Positions 8,813-17,029 of a stretch of 64,000 bases of DNA are shown piece after piece. Below the pieces are notes generated by a model. It saw only the letters and a program-made list of their open reading frames with translations. It did no database searches and was not told where the DNA came from. Position numbers and translations under genes: made by a program. This stretch comes from CAZDET01 sp964504335 (GTDB lineage: Bacteria; Bacteroidota; Bacteroidia; Chitinophagales; Saprospiraceae), in contig CAZDET010000010.1 of NCBI GenBank assembly GCA_964504335.1, positions 42,306-106,305 on the forward strand. Direction: 5' to 3'. Numbering within the stretch: position 1 is the stretch's first letter; each line of letters begins with the position of its first letter.

Positions 8813-10231
8813 ATGAAGCCAATTCTCTCCCTTGCGCTGTTTTTGCTGACCGGCTTGGCGTTGAATGCCCAGCAGGCCGGATTTCAGCTGGCCTACGTCG
8901 ATCGGTATAAAAACATCGCGATTCGCGAAATGGAACGCACCGGCATCCCCGCTAGCATTAAGCTGGCGCAGGGTATCCTCGAGTCGGACTCCGGGCGGAG
9001 CTACCTGGCCACCACGGCAAATAACCATTTCGGTATTAAGTGCGGCAGCCAGTGGATGGGCGAGCGGGTCTACCGAAAAGACGACGACTTCGACGATAAA
9101 GGCCGGCTCATTGAGAGTTGCTTTCGGCGCTACCAAAATCCCGATGCCTCTTACGTCGCACACAGCGAGTTTTTGCTCGATCCCAAGAAGACGTTCCGCT
9201 ACGGATTCCTCTTTCGGTTGCCGCCCACCGACTACAAAAAGTGGGCAAAGGGGCTTAAGCAGGCTGGCTACGCGACCAACCCGCGCTACCCGGACTTGCT
9301 GATCGATCTGATCGAGCGCTACGATTTGAACCGCTACGACCGCGAGCCTACGCAGGGCCCCAAGATCCCGGATTTCAATCCGGTGCCTCCCGTAGTGACA
9401 ACGGAGCCAACTCGGGAAACTCGGGAAACTCGGGTGACCGCCGGTGTATACCGCGCCAACGACGTCAAGTATTTCCAGCCCGACGGTGGAATGACGCTGG
9501 AAGAAATCGCCAAGATCGTCGATGTGTCGGTACGGCGATTGATCGACTACAACGAATATCCCGACCGCCGCGATGGCGCGCTCGCTCCTTCTGAGCGCGT
9601 CTACATTCAACCCAAGCGGTCGAACTACCGGGGGAAAGAAAAATACCACGCTGTACGGGAGGGCGAGACCCTCTTCGAAATCAGTCAGCGTTACGGCATC
9701 CGTCTCGATAAATTGCGCAGCCGCAACCGGGTTCCCGAAGGATTGGAGCCTGCAGTGGGGTCGCTCGTGAAATTACGCGGAGGAAAGTTGAGCGCACCCC
9801 TCCCCACCCGCTCCAACCGACCCATCAAACAGCCGCAGGTTACTCCGCCGGTGAAGGAGGAGCCGAAACGGGATACCAGCGTGCGCCTGGATATGGACGA
9901 ATCCGACCCGATCGATATTTTCGTGCCTTCCCGTCCGCCGGTTTCAACGCCACCGCCACCACCGCCGCCGCCGGTTCGACCCCAAACGCCGCCTTCTACG
10001 CAAGGAAAGGTCATTCCCTCCGGAGCGCCCACGAAGGTCGAGCCCTCCCCAACAACTCCCCCGGCACCGGCGACGGGTCAGAATATCCGGTATCATGTGG
10101 TCGAAGCCGGAGACACCCTCTACAATATCAGCCGGCGCTACAATATTTCGGTTGAAGAACTGCGTCAGCTCAACCAGTTGAGTGGGAACATCATTAACAT
10201 CGGGCAGCGCCTGCGGGTGAGTAAGGAATGA
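8813..10231 (+). CDS. Secreted glucosaminidase (GH73-like) with LysM domains
   Basis: A 472-residue murein hydrolase. The signal peptide ends LNAQ at 20. The glucosaminidase domain spans about 25-170 and contains ILES with the probable catalytic Glu57, NNHFGIKC and the FRRY...Y-x-A-H-S-E-F pattern typical of FlgJ/Auto-type N-acetylglucosaminidases. Three LysM-like segments follow: a divergent one near 205-255, one near 279-325 and a canonical one at the C-terminus (425-472). A proline-rich linker with nine near-consecutive prolines sits near 380-395. It cleaves glycan strands in the periplasm. It overlaps the next gene by 4 bp (ATGA), so the two are translationally coupled. Confidence 0.9.
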   Translation: MKPILSLALFLLTGLALNAQQAGFQLAYVDRYKNIAIREMERTGIPASIKLAQGILESDSGRSYLATTANNHFGIKCGSQWMGERVYRKDDDFDDKGRLIESCFRRYQNPDASYVAHSEFLLDPKKTFRYGFLFRLPPTDYKKWAKGLKQAGYATNPRYPDLLIDLIERYDLNRYDREPTQGPKIPDFNPVPPVVTTEPTRETRETRVTAGVYRANDVKYFQPDGGMTLEEIAKIVDVSVRRLIDYNEYPDRRDGALAPSERVYIQPKRSNYRGKEKYHAVREGETLFEISQRYGIRLDKLRSRNRVPEGLEPAVGSLVKLRGGKLSAPLPTRSNRPIKQPQVTPPVKEEPKRDTSVRLDMDESDPIDIFVPSRPPVSTPPPPPPPPVRPQTPPSTQGKVIPSGAPTKVEPSPTTPPAPATGQNIRYHVVEAGDTLYNISRRYNISVEELRQLNQLSGNIINIGQRLRVSKE

Positions 10232-11244
10232 TGCGGCGATGGTATCTATTGGCGGTCTTGGCCGGCTGTGTGTGCGCGTGCACCCGGCCGAGCCCGCCTC
10301 CGGAAGCGGCGTTTTACCACTGGACCACCAGCTTTCAGCCCGACTCGGTTGCACTCGGATATTTGCATGCCCTCGATTGCCGGTATTTGTACGTAAGGGC
10401 CTTCGATATCGACTGGGATGCCGAACTTCAGATGCCCGTTCCACTTGCCACCCTGGTGGGGCGGCCCGATTCGGTGCTCGACTCTATCGCCCTCATTCCC
10501 ACCGTTTTTATTACCAATCGTACCTTTCAGGCCAAGGAGCTCGACACCGAAAAGTTGGCCCAACGCACGGTCCGTCGCATTGGGGAGCTGTTTGCGCTCG
10601 ATCGCCTAACGGAAATTCAGATCGATTGCGACTGGAGCGGCTCCACGCGGCAGCACTACTTCCGCTATTTGGATCAGTTGCGCGACTACTTACCGCCATC
10701 CTGTGCTTTGAGTGCCACGGTTCGGCTCCACCAGTTGCGGTATCCCCGGCAAACAGGGGTGCCTCCCGTTGATCGGGGTATGCTTATGTTTTACAACATG
10801 GGAGAGGTTTCCTCGCCGGAGGAGCCCAATTCTATTCTAAATCTGACTACCGCCCAGCCTTATCTCGAGGGGGCGACGTATCCAAAACCGCTGGATCTGG
10901 CGCTTCCGTTGTTCCGTTGGGGAGTCCTGTTTCGCGAGGGGCAGATGATTCGACTGATCAATGGCCTGGATCGATCCGATTTGGCAGATACCAGCCGCTT
11001 TACAGCCGTGGGGGGGCATCAATTTAGGGTGCATAAATCTACCTACCTGCAAGGTTATTATCTTTACCGGGATGATCAAATCCGGCTTGAATCGGTCGAA
11101 GCCGCCAGTTTGCGGGAGGCGGTCGCCATGCTGCGTCCTTATCCCTGGCCCGCCGGCTGGCGGTTGAGTTTTTACCACCTTGATTCGAGCCTTTTGCAAG
11201 CCTACGACTATGCGCAGCTTCAAGCTTTGGTGGCCTCTTTTTAG
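10228..11244 (+). CDS. Lipoprotein of unknown function, possible TIM-barrel
   Basis: A 338-residue protein with a signal sequence and a cysteine near residue 18 (VCAC), consistent with lipidation. Residues 25-330 contain alternating strand and helix segments (F-Y-H-W at the start, LTEIQIDCDWSGS near 133-145, ALSATVRLHQLRYP near 165-180, FYNMGE near 193-198). This is reminiscent of TIM-barrel glycosidase-like proteins, where acidic residues end beta strands. I cannot name the family. It starts inside the stop of the glucosaminidase gene and its end overlaps the next start by 35 bp, so the three genes form a tightly coupled operon. A cell-wall related role is inferred from context only. Confidence 0.7.
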   Translation: MMRRWYLLAVLAGCVCACTRPSPPPEAAFYHWTTSFQPDSVALGYLHALDCRYLYVRAFDIDWDAELQMPVPLATLVGRPDSVLDSIALIPTVFITNRTFQAKELDTEKLAQRTVRRIGELFALDRLTEIQIDCDWSGSTRQHYFRYLDQLRDYLPPSCALSATVRLHQLRYPRQTGVPPVDRGMLMFYNMGEVSSPEEPNSILNLTTAQPYLEGATYPKPLDLALPLFRWGVLFREGQMIRLINGLDRSDLADTSRFTAVGGHQFRVHKSTYLQGYYLYRDDQIRLESVEAASLREAVAMLRPYPWPAGWRLSFYHLDSSLLQAYDYAQLQALVASF

Positions 11245-13513
11245 TGGATGGTTAGTACTGACCTTTTGCCTGCTTTTACCCCAATCCACTGCTGGGGATT
11301 GCGATCCACGGCGATACACCTACCATTTTATTGATCCCGTGATCGTGGGTCAGTCGACCAGCATCGTGCCCTTTTTTTTGCGGTTTGAGGATCTTTACGA
11401 AGACTATTTTCGGGAGCCGGGTGCCGTACAGCAGCAATCCAATATTCAGGAATGGTACGATCGTTTCTGCGGACTGGCCAAGGCCGCCGATATTCAATAC
11501 ATCGTATACGATGCGACCATTGGCCAGTTGGAAAACCTCGAACGGCTGATTGTGTACTCCAAGTCGCCGCTGCGCGATCTCGGTGGGCGGATGGCCCAGA
11601 ATTCGTTTGCCCGCCACCTGGTGCGGCACGAATGTTTGGAAACGATCCGGTATCTGATGTATGCCAAGCGCTGCGAACCGTACGTTATCAGGCAAAACCC
11701 CTGGGATCGGCGCCCCCAGGCGGAACGGGTCATGCGCAACTTGCTGACCGACGGGCAACGGGCTTTCGATCAGACCGAGTCGTTTTACATCCGGCTGCGC
11801 TATGCTTATCAATTGATTCGCCTGGCACATTATCTGAAAGACTACGATCAGGTGCTTTTTCTGTATCAGGATTTACTTCCCAAAATCGACGCCGATCCAA
11901 GCATTGTAGATTGGTGGATCGAGGGGCACCGCGCCGGTGCGCTGATGGCGCTCGGACAGTCCGTACAGGCCAACTACCTCTACAGCCGAATATTTGAGAA
12001 CAGCCCCGCCAAGCGGGAAAGTGCCTGGCGCAGTTTCCGCGTAGAAACGGATGAAGAATGGGAAGAATGCCTGCTGCTGTGCAAAAATGACCACGAACGG
12101 GCAGTAATGCATCTCCTGCGTGCGCAGGAGGTGGATACCCGATTGCTGGAGGAAATGCGCGCCATTTACAACCTGGATCCGCAGGAGAAAGCCCTGGAAA
12201 TCCTGCTGGTCCGCGAGGTGCAGCAACTGGAGGCCGACCTGCTGGGCCTCGAATCCAATCCCGCCCGGCGCACCAATCGGGTCTATCACGACGTACCGCG
12301 CCCCGGAGCCGCGCAACGAATCGTCGATTTGCAGGCCTTTGCTCGCGAGGTTTTGCAGGAAGGCCTGGTCGCGCGGCCCGAGCTGTGGCAGTTGGCCCTC
12401 GGATACCTCGAAACCATTGCCGGCGATTATTACTACGCCAAGCAAACGTTCGAAGAAGTCCGTACCGAAATCAACAACGATACCCTGGAGCAGCAGTTGG
12501 CGGTGTTTGATGTCGTGTTAGAGATTCTTTCCCTCGATTCCGTGTCTACCGGAGCGGAGCGGCGCTTTTTCAGTCTTACCCGTCAGGAGCGCCTGCTGGA
12601 TCGCTATCCGGATATCGACAACCTCCTGCGCGATCAGTTGGTGCAAATCTACGACCGCAGCGGAGCGGACGGCAAGGCGTTTTTGTTGCGGCACGACTTC
12701 GACCTGCTCAAGCCCAACTTGCAAATCGAACTTATCAATGAGCTCCTCGTATTGGCCGAAAACGATCTGCGCACCCGCTTCGAAGACGATCTGATTGATA
12801 AAATCGGCAGCTCGCAGCAGGATGCCATCAACCGGCTACTCGACCTGAAGGCCACCTACTACCTGGCGGAAATGGATATCAATGCCGCCTACTCGAACTT
12901 CCGGCAAATACCACGGGAAAATTGGAACGACTTCGGCTTGTACAGCCCCTACATTCAGCGGTTGAACGATTGTGTGCACTGCCCCATCCCCAGCTCGGCC
13001 GAACGACTCAACAAGGGAGAAATGATCGAGGACATCGTCGGCCTGGAAGAGCAAGTACTGATCGAATCCAGTCGCGAGCTGTCGGCTCAGCTATTTTTTC
13101 AGCTCGGTCTGGCTTATTACAACCTCTCTTACTTCGGGCCAAACTGGCGGGGAGCCGATTATTTCCGCAGCGGTACCAGCGCGCAGCGCGTACTGCGCAA
13201 TCGGGGCCGGGAAGAATTCGACTATCCGGGGTTTCCGAATGGCAATCGGGAAGTATTCGATTGTAGTAAGGCTCGGTTTTATTTTGAGCGTGCGCGTGCG
13301 CTGTCTTCGGATCCCGAGGTTTCGGCGCGAGCGGCCTTCTGGGCAGCCAAGTGCGAGCGCAACGAATGGTATACCGATGGGCCGGCCAATGTCGACCCGT
13401 CGTACATCAACTTCCAGCTACTGGCTTCGAACTACGCCGATACCGATTTCTACCAGCGCGCCATCCAGGAGTGTTCTTACTTCAGAGCCTTCGTCCGCCG
13501 ACGGTACGAGTGA
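11210..13513 (+). CDS. Large secreted helical-repeat (TPR-like) protein, unknown function
   Basis: A 767-residue protein. I chose the ATG at 11210 because it immediately precedes a good signal peptide (basic MRSFK, hydrophobic core, end near STAG at 29); an upstream in-frame ATG at 11180 would bury it. The mature part is almost entirely alpha-helical with TPR/SEL1-like spacing (for example Y-A-Y-Q-L-I-R-L-A-H-Y near 206-216). A cysteine pair sits near DCVHC at about 586-590. It overlaps the preceding lipoprotein gene by 35 bp in another frame. No enzyme motif is seen. A periplasmic scaffold role is a guess. Confidence 0.75.
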   Translation: MRSFKLWWPLFSGWLVLTFCLLLPQSTAGDCDPRRYTYHFIDPVIVGQSTSIVPFFLRFEDLYEDYFREPGAVQQQSNIQEWYDRFCGLAKAADIQYIVYDATIGQLENLERLIVYSKSPLRDLGGRMAQNSFARHLVRHECLETIRYLMYAKRCEPYVIRQNPWDRRPQAERVMRNLLTDGQRAFDQTESFYIRLRYAYQLIRLAHYLKDYDQVLFLYQDLLPKIDADPSIVDWWIEGHRAGALMALGQSVQANYLYSRIFENSPAKRESAWRSFRVETDEEWEECLLLCKNDHERAVMHLLRAQEVDTRLLEEMRAIYNLDPQEKALEILLVREVQQLEADLLGLESNPARRTNRVYHDVPRPGAAQRIVDLQAFAREVLQEGLVARPELWQLALGYLETIAGDYYYAKQTFEEVRTEINNDTLEQQLAVFDVVLEILSLDSVSTGAERRFFSLTRQERLLDRYPDIDNLLRDQLVQIYDRSGADGKAFLLRHDFDLLKPNLQIELINELLVLAENDLRTRFEDDLIDKIGSSQQDAINRLLDLKATYYLAEMDINAAYSNFRQIPRENWNDFGLYSPYIQRLNDCVHCPIPSSAERLNKGEMIEDIVGLEEQVLIESSRELSAQLFFQLGLAYYNLSYFGPNWRGADYFRSGTSAQRVLRNRGREEFDYPGFPNGNREVFDCSKARFYFERARALSSDPEVSARAAFWAAKCERNEWYTDGPANVDPSYINFQLLASNYADTDFYQRAIQECSYFRAFVRRRYE

Positions 13514-13612
13514 GACTAGTAAAATGCCTCATTCGTAGAATTTATCCCCTTGGTGCGTGATCCGGGAAGGGGGCGATACGTTATTCCTACGTCGGGGTTT
13601 AAAAACAAATGC

Positions 13613-14293
13613 ATGGTAGTTCCTATTGGAGATGACCAGGTCCGCGGAGGGTATTTTCCCTTGTTCAGCTACGGCTTCCTGGTGCTGAATATTTTGGTGT
13701 TTCTGTACGAGATCAGCATGACGCCGGATGCGCTAGAGACCTTCTTCTTCACCTGGGGCTCGATCCCGGTGGAAGTGCTGAAGGGGGAGAATCTACCGAG
13801 TTTATTCACGAGCATGTTTTTGCACGGTGGCTGGGCCCATCTGGTCGGCAACATGCTTTTTCTGTGGATATTTGCCGACAACATCGAGGCGACAATCGGC
13901 AATGTCAATTTCCTGCTCTTCTATTTGTTGGGCGGGCTAGCCGCACACGCTGCCCACATCTACTTCAATGCGGAGAGCGTGGTGCCCACCGTCGGTGCTA
14001 GCGGGGCCATTGCCGCTGTGCTCGGCGCGTATCTGGTACTGTTTCCCACCAGCCGCATTCGCATCATCTTTTTCATCATTCCCCTGCGCATTACCGCCTG
14101 GATATTTTTGGGACTCTGGATTTACAACCAATGGATGGCGGGATCGGCTGCTCTGGAAGTATCCACCGCGCAAAGTGTCGGTATCGCCTACTGGGCGCAT
14201 ATCGGCGGCTTCTTCTTTGGAGTCGTTTCGGGGTTTTTTCTGCGCCTGCGCCATCGCCCGCGCTACGACCGGCAACCGTATACCCGCTATTGA
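13613..14293 (+). CDS. Rhomboid-family intramembrane serine protease
   Basis: A 226-residue, six-helix membrane protein that cleaves transmembrane segments within the bilayer. The catalytic dyad is visible as Ser130 in GASGA and His196 in AHIGG. The supporting HLVGN motif (His76, Asn80) in the second helix is also intact. The ATG at 13613 is preferred over an in-frame start at 13550 because rhomboids of this group begin directly with a short VPIGDD-type segment before helix 1. It follows the helical-repeat gene by 99 bp on the same strand. Substrate unknown. Confidence 0.92.
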   Translation: MVVPIGDDQVRGGYFPLFSYGFLVLNILVFLYEISMTPDALETFFFTWGSIPVEVLKGENLPSLFTSMFLHGGWAHLVGNMLFLWIFADNIEATIGNVNFLLFYLLGGLAAHAAHIYFNAESVVPTVGASGAIAAVLGAYLVLFPTSRIRIIFFIIPLRITAWIFLGLWIYNQWMAGSAALEVSTAQSVGIAYWAHIGGFFFGVVSGFFLRLRHRPRYDRQPYTRY

Positions 14294-14309
14294 TCGGGCC
14301 GTCGGTTTT

Positions 14310-14338
14310 TTGTAAAGTCGGAAAAATGATTACTTTTG
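14310..14338 (+). promoter_or_regulatory. Complete -33/-7 promoter in front of a 24-codon ORF
   Basis: TTG at 14310-14312 and TACTTTTG at 14331-14338 are separated by 18 bp and match both Bacteroidota promoter boxes. Expected transcription start is about 14345, which leaves a leader of about 20 nt before the ATG at 14364. Confidence 0.65.
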
Positions 14339-14363
14339 ACGCTCGATCAATTCAGTGTATATC

Positions 14364-14438
14364 ATGCAGCGTCAACTGATTATCGTGCTCCTGTGGATAC
14401 TCTTCATTGCGTACACCGCCGTATCCATGAGTGCCTAA
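14364..14438 (+). CDS. Candidate 24-residue hydrophobic membrane peptide
   Basis: ATG at 14364 to TAA at 14436-14438 encodes 24 residues: a short polar start (MQRQ), a hydrophobic helix (LIIVLLWILFIAYTAV) and a small polar tail (SMSA). This is the profile of a single-pass small membrane protein. It sits about 20 nt after a well-formed promoter and has no other obvious ORF in its transcript before pheS. It contains only one Phe, so it is not a phenylalanine attenuation leader of the pheM kind. Reality is inferred from promoter placement and composition; there is no family evidence. Confidence 0.4.
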   Translation: MQRQLIIVLLWILFIAYTAVSMSA

Positions 14439-14544
14439 TGCTAGGATGGCCCGCTCCCAACGCTCCTCACAAGCTCCCATCGAACAGTTGAATCTTCACA
14501 CACACCTATCGCTAGAGCGGGAATGATTTTGCCATGAAATTGGC

Positions 14545-14552
14545 TAGTTTTG
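14545..14552 (+). promoter_or_regulatory. -7 promoter element upstream of pheS
   Basis: TAGTTTTG, a perfect TAnnTTTG match, lies 72 bp before the pheS ATG, with a TTG 13 bp further upstream, closer than the usual spacing. It probably drives the pheS-hisS-gatA operon. Confidence 0.45.
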
Positions 14553-14624
14553 TCGCGCGTCGGTAAAGAGGCAACTTTTTCCGGACGATACAGTATTGTT
14601 ATCCAATAAACAGCGCAGGCAGAC

Positions 14625-15662
14625 ATGGCAAGCGAAGTATTCGACCGAGTAGAACAGCTTATCAGCGAAATTCAGGAAACCAGCCCTTCCAGCATGGAGG
14701 AGCTGGAGCAATTTCGCATTCGGTACATGGGGTCCAAAAACATTCTGAAGCCGCTATTCGGGGCTATTCGGGAGGTGCCCGCAGAGCGAAAAGCCGAATA
14801 CGGGCAATTGATCAATCGGGCGAAGCAAACGGCCGAGTCTAAATACGAATCGCTGCAGGTAGCGCTCGAATCGGCCGCAGTAACCGCCAAGGCAGCAGAT
14901 ATGGACCTATCGGCTCCTGCCGAGCCCGTCGAACTGGGAAGCCGCCACCCCATTTCCCTGACTATGCGTCGGATTGTGCGCATTTTCGAACGCATCGGAT
15001 TTGTCGTAGCGGAAGGCCCGGAAATCGAAGACGACTGGCACAACTTCACCGCCATGAATACGCCGGAAGATCATCCGGCGCGCGATATGCAGGATACTTA
15101 CTACCTGCGCGACTCCACTACGATGCTACTGCGCACCCACACCTCGCCGGTGCAGGCGCGCGTGATGAAAAGCCAAGAGCCGCCCATTCGGGTCATCGCG
15201 CCCGGGCGCGTGTACCGCAACGAGACCATTTCGGCTCGTTCCCACGCTCAGTTCCATCAGGTGGAAGGCCTGTTCATCGCGGAGGGCGTCAGTTTTGCCG
15301 ACATGAAGCAGACGTTGCTCTACTTCGCTCGGGAAATGTACGGCCCGGATACGGAAATCCGACTGCGCCCCAGCTACTTCCCCTTTACCGAGCCCAGCGC
15401 GGAAATGGACATCTGGTGGGGCCTTGAAACAGAGCACGATCACCGCATTACCAAAGGCACTGGCTGGCTGGAAATTCTGGGCTGCGGCATGGTTGATCCG
15501 GCCGTCCTGCAAAACTGCGGCCTCGATCCGGAACGCTACTCCGGCTACGCCTTCGGCATGGGGATCGAGCGGCAGGCCATGCTGCTCTACGGCATCACCG
15601 ATATCCGCCTTCTTTTCGAAAACGACATTCGCTTCCTGCGCCAATTCAAATCGGTGCTGTAA
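14625..15662 (+). CDS. pheS: Phenylalanyl-tRNA synthetase alpha subunit
   Basis: A 345-residue catalytic subunit of the heterotetrameric class II enzyme that charges tRNA-Phe. The N-terminal coiled-coil (about 1-85) is followed by the class II core: HPISLTMRRIVRIFERIGF, then LLRTHTSPVQARVM with the motif 2 region (RVYRNETISARSHAQFHQVEGL), and motif 3 in GYAFGMGIERQAMLLYGI near the C-terminus. The length is typical (about 340). Its TAA overlaps the hisS ATG by one base. No pheT is adjacent, so the beta subunit must be encoded elsewhere. Confidence 0.97.
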   Translation: MASEVFDRVEQLISEIQETSPSSMEELEQFRIRYMGSKNILKPLFGAIREVPAERKAEYGQLINRAKQTAESKYESLQVALESAAVTAKAADMDLSAPAEPVELGSRHPISLTMRRIVRIFERIGFVVAEGPEIEDDWHNFTAMNTPEDHPARDMQDTYYLRDSTTMLLRTHTSPVQARVMKSQEPPIRVIAPGRVYRNETISARSHAQFHQVEGLFIAEGVSFADMKQTLLYFAREMYGPDTEIRLRPSYFPFTEPSAEMDIWWGLETEHDHRITKGTGWLEILGCGMVDPAVLQNCGLDPERYSGYAFGMGIERQAMLLYGITDIRLLFENDIRFLRQFKSVL

Positions 15663-17017
15663 TGAAACCAAGTATCCCCAAGGGGACCCGCGACTTCTTG
15701 CCGGCGCAAGTAGTTCGCCGGCAGTATATTTTCGATACCATCGAGCGTACCTTCCAAAAGTACGGCTACCAGGCAATCGAAACCCCCACCTTAGAAAATC
15801 TGGAAACGCTCACCGGCAAGTACGGCGAGGAGGGCGACCGCCTGCTCTTCAAAGTATTGAACAACGGTGATTATCTGCAAAAGGCCGACCAGGAGGCCCT
15901 CGCCAATCGCGATTCGCAGGCGCTGGCACCTTCCATTGCCAAGCGGGGCCTGCGCTACGACCTGACGGTGCCCTTTGCCCGCTACGTCGTGATGTACCAG
16001 AGTGAACTGCCCTTTCCCTTCAAGCGCTACGCCATCCAACCCGTGTGGCGGGGCGACCGGCCGCAGAAAGGCCGCTACCAGGAGTTTTATCAGTGCGACG
16101 CGGATGTAGTCGGCTCGGATGCTCTCGTATACGAGGCGGAATTGACCCAGCTCTTCGACGAAGTGTTCCGTCGGCTCGGTATTCGGGTCGTAATTCGGAT
16201 CAATAACCGCAAGGTGCTGGCCGGTATCGCGGAAGTGGCCGGCATCCAGGATCAGTTCACCGATATGACGGTCGCTATCGACAAGCTCGATAAAATTGGG
16301 CAGGAAGGAGTGCGCAAAGAACTGGCAAAGCGCGGTATTCCCGATACAGCCCTGGAAACGATCGAACGCATTCTGGCCGTTCAAAGCCTTTCGGATCTGC
16401 GGCCACTGCTGAGCGAAAGCGAAGTGGGGCGGCAAGGAATCGAAGAAATTGAACGGGTATTCCGGTACCTGAGTGACGGTGAGCTGACCAATCAAATCGC
16501 ATTTGACGTGACCCTCGCCCGGGGGCTGAATTACTATACGGGCTGCATTTTTGAGGTGGTAGCTGACACCAACGCCTATCCCGACCTCGTGATGGGAAGT
16601 ATCGGTGGGGGCGGCCGCTACGACGATCTCACCGGGGTGTTCGGGCTCTCCGGCACCTCCGGTGTAGGTATTAGCTTCGGGGCGGAGCGCATTTATGACG
16701 TTCTGGACGAGTTGGAGCTATTTCCTGCCGACAGCCCGGCAGCGCTCCGCGTGCTGCTGATTGCCTTCGATGAAGAAAGCCATGACTACGCCTTCCGGCA
16801 ATTGACAAGCTTGCGCGCCGCCGGGATCCATGCAGATCTGTATCCGGAGCCGGCCAAGCTGAAAAAGCAAATGAAGTACGCCAACCAGCGGGGTGTCCCC
16901 TACGTGATCCTAATCGGCGACGATGAGGTCCGGAGCGATCAGCTTACCTTGAAAAACATGAAGTCGGGGGAGCAACTATCGTTGCCATTGGCAGATATTA
17001 TCGAGCGCCTGAAGTAA
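15662..17017 (+). CDS. hisS: Histidyl-tRNA synthetase
   Basis: A 451-residue class II synthetase that charges tRNA-His. The N-terminus PKGTRDFLP is diagnostic. Motif 2 lies around RYAIQPVWRGDRPQKGRYQEFYQCD, the histidine A box includes GGGGRYDDL near 317-325, and motif 3 includes GVGISFGAERI near 338-348. The C-terminal anticodon-binding domain follows. Length and motifs are normal. It starts one base inside the pheS stop and is followed 12 bp later by gatA, so the three genes are co-transcribed. Confidence 0.97.
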   Translation: MKPSIPKGTRDFLPAQVVRRQYIFDTIERTFQKYGYQAIETPTLENLETLTGKYGEEGDRLLFKVLNNGDYLQKADQEALANRDSQALAPSIAKRGLRYDLTVPFARYVVMYQSELPFPFKRYAIQPVWRGDRPQKGRYQEFYQCDADVVGSDALVYEAELTQLFDEVFRRLGIRVVIRINNRKVLAGIAEVAGIQDQFTDMTVAIDKLDKIGQEGVRKELAKRGIPDTALETIERILAVQSLSDLRPLLSESEVGRQGIEEIERVFRYLSDGELTNQIAFDVTLARGLNYYTGCIFEVVADTNAYPDLVMGSIGGGGRYDDLTGVFGLSGTSGVGISFGAERIYDVLDELELFPADSPAALRVLLIAFDEESHDYAFRQLTSLRAAGIHADLYPEPAKLKKQMKYANQRGVPYVILIGDDEVRSDQLTLKNMKSGEQLSLPLADIIERLK

Positions 17018-17029
17018 AGAGCTTCCCAA

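Noticed and set aside
14364..14438. Phenylalanine attenuation leader peptide for pheS
   Set aside because: The peptide holds a single Phe and no terminator/antiterminator pair is visible after it; kept as a membrane-peptide candidate instead.
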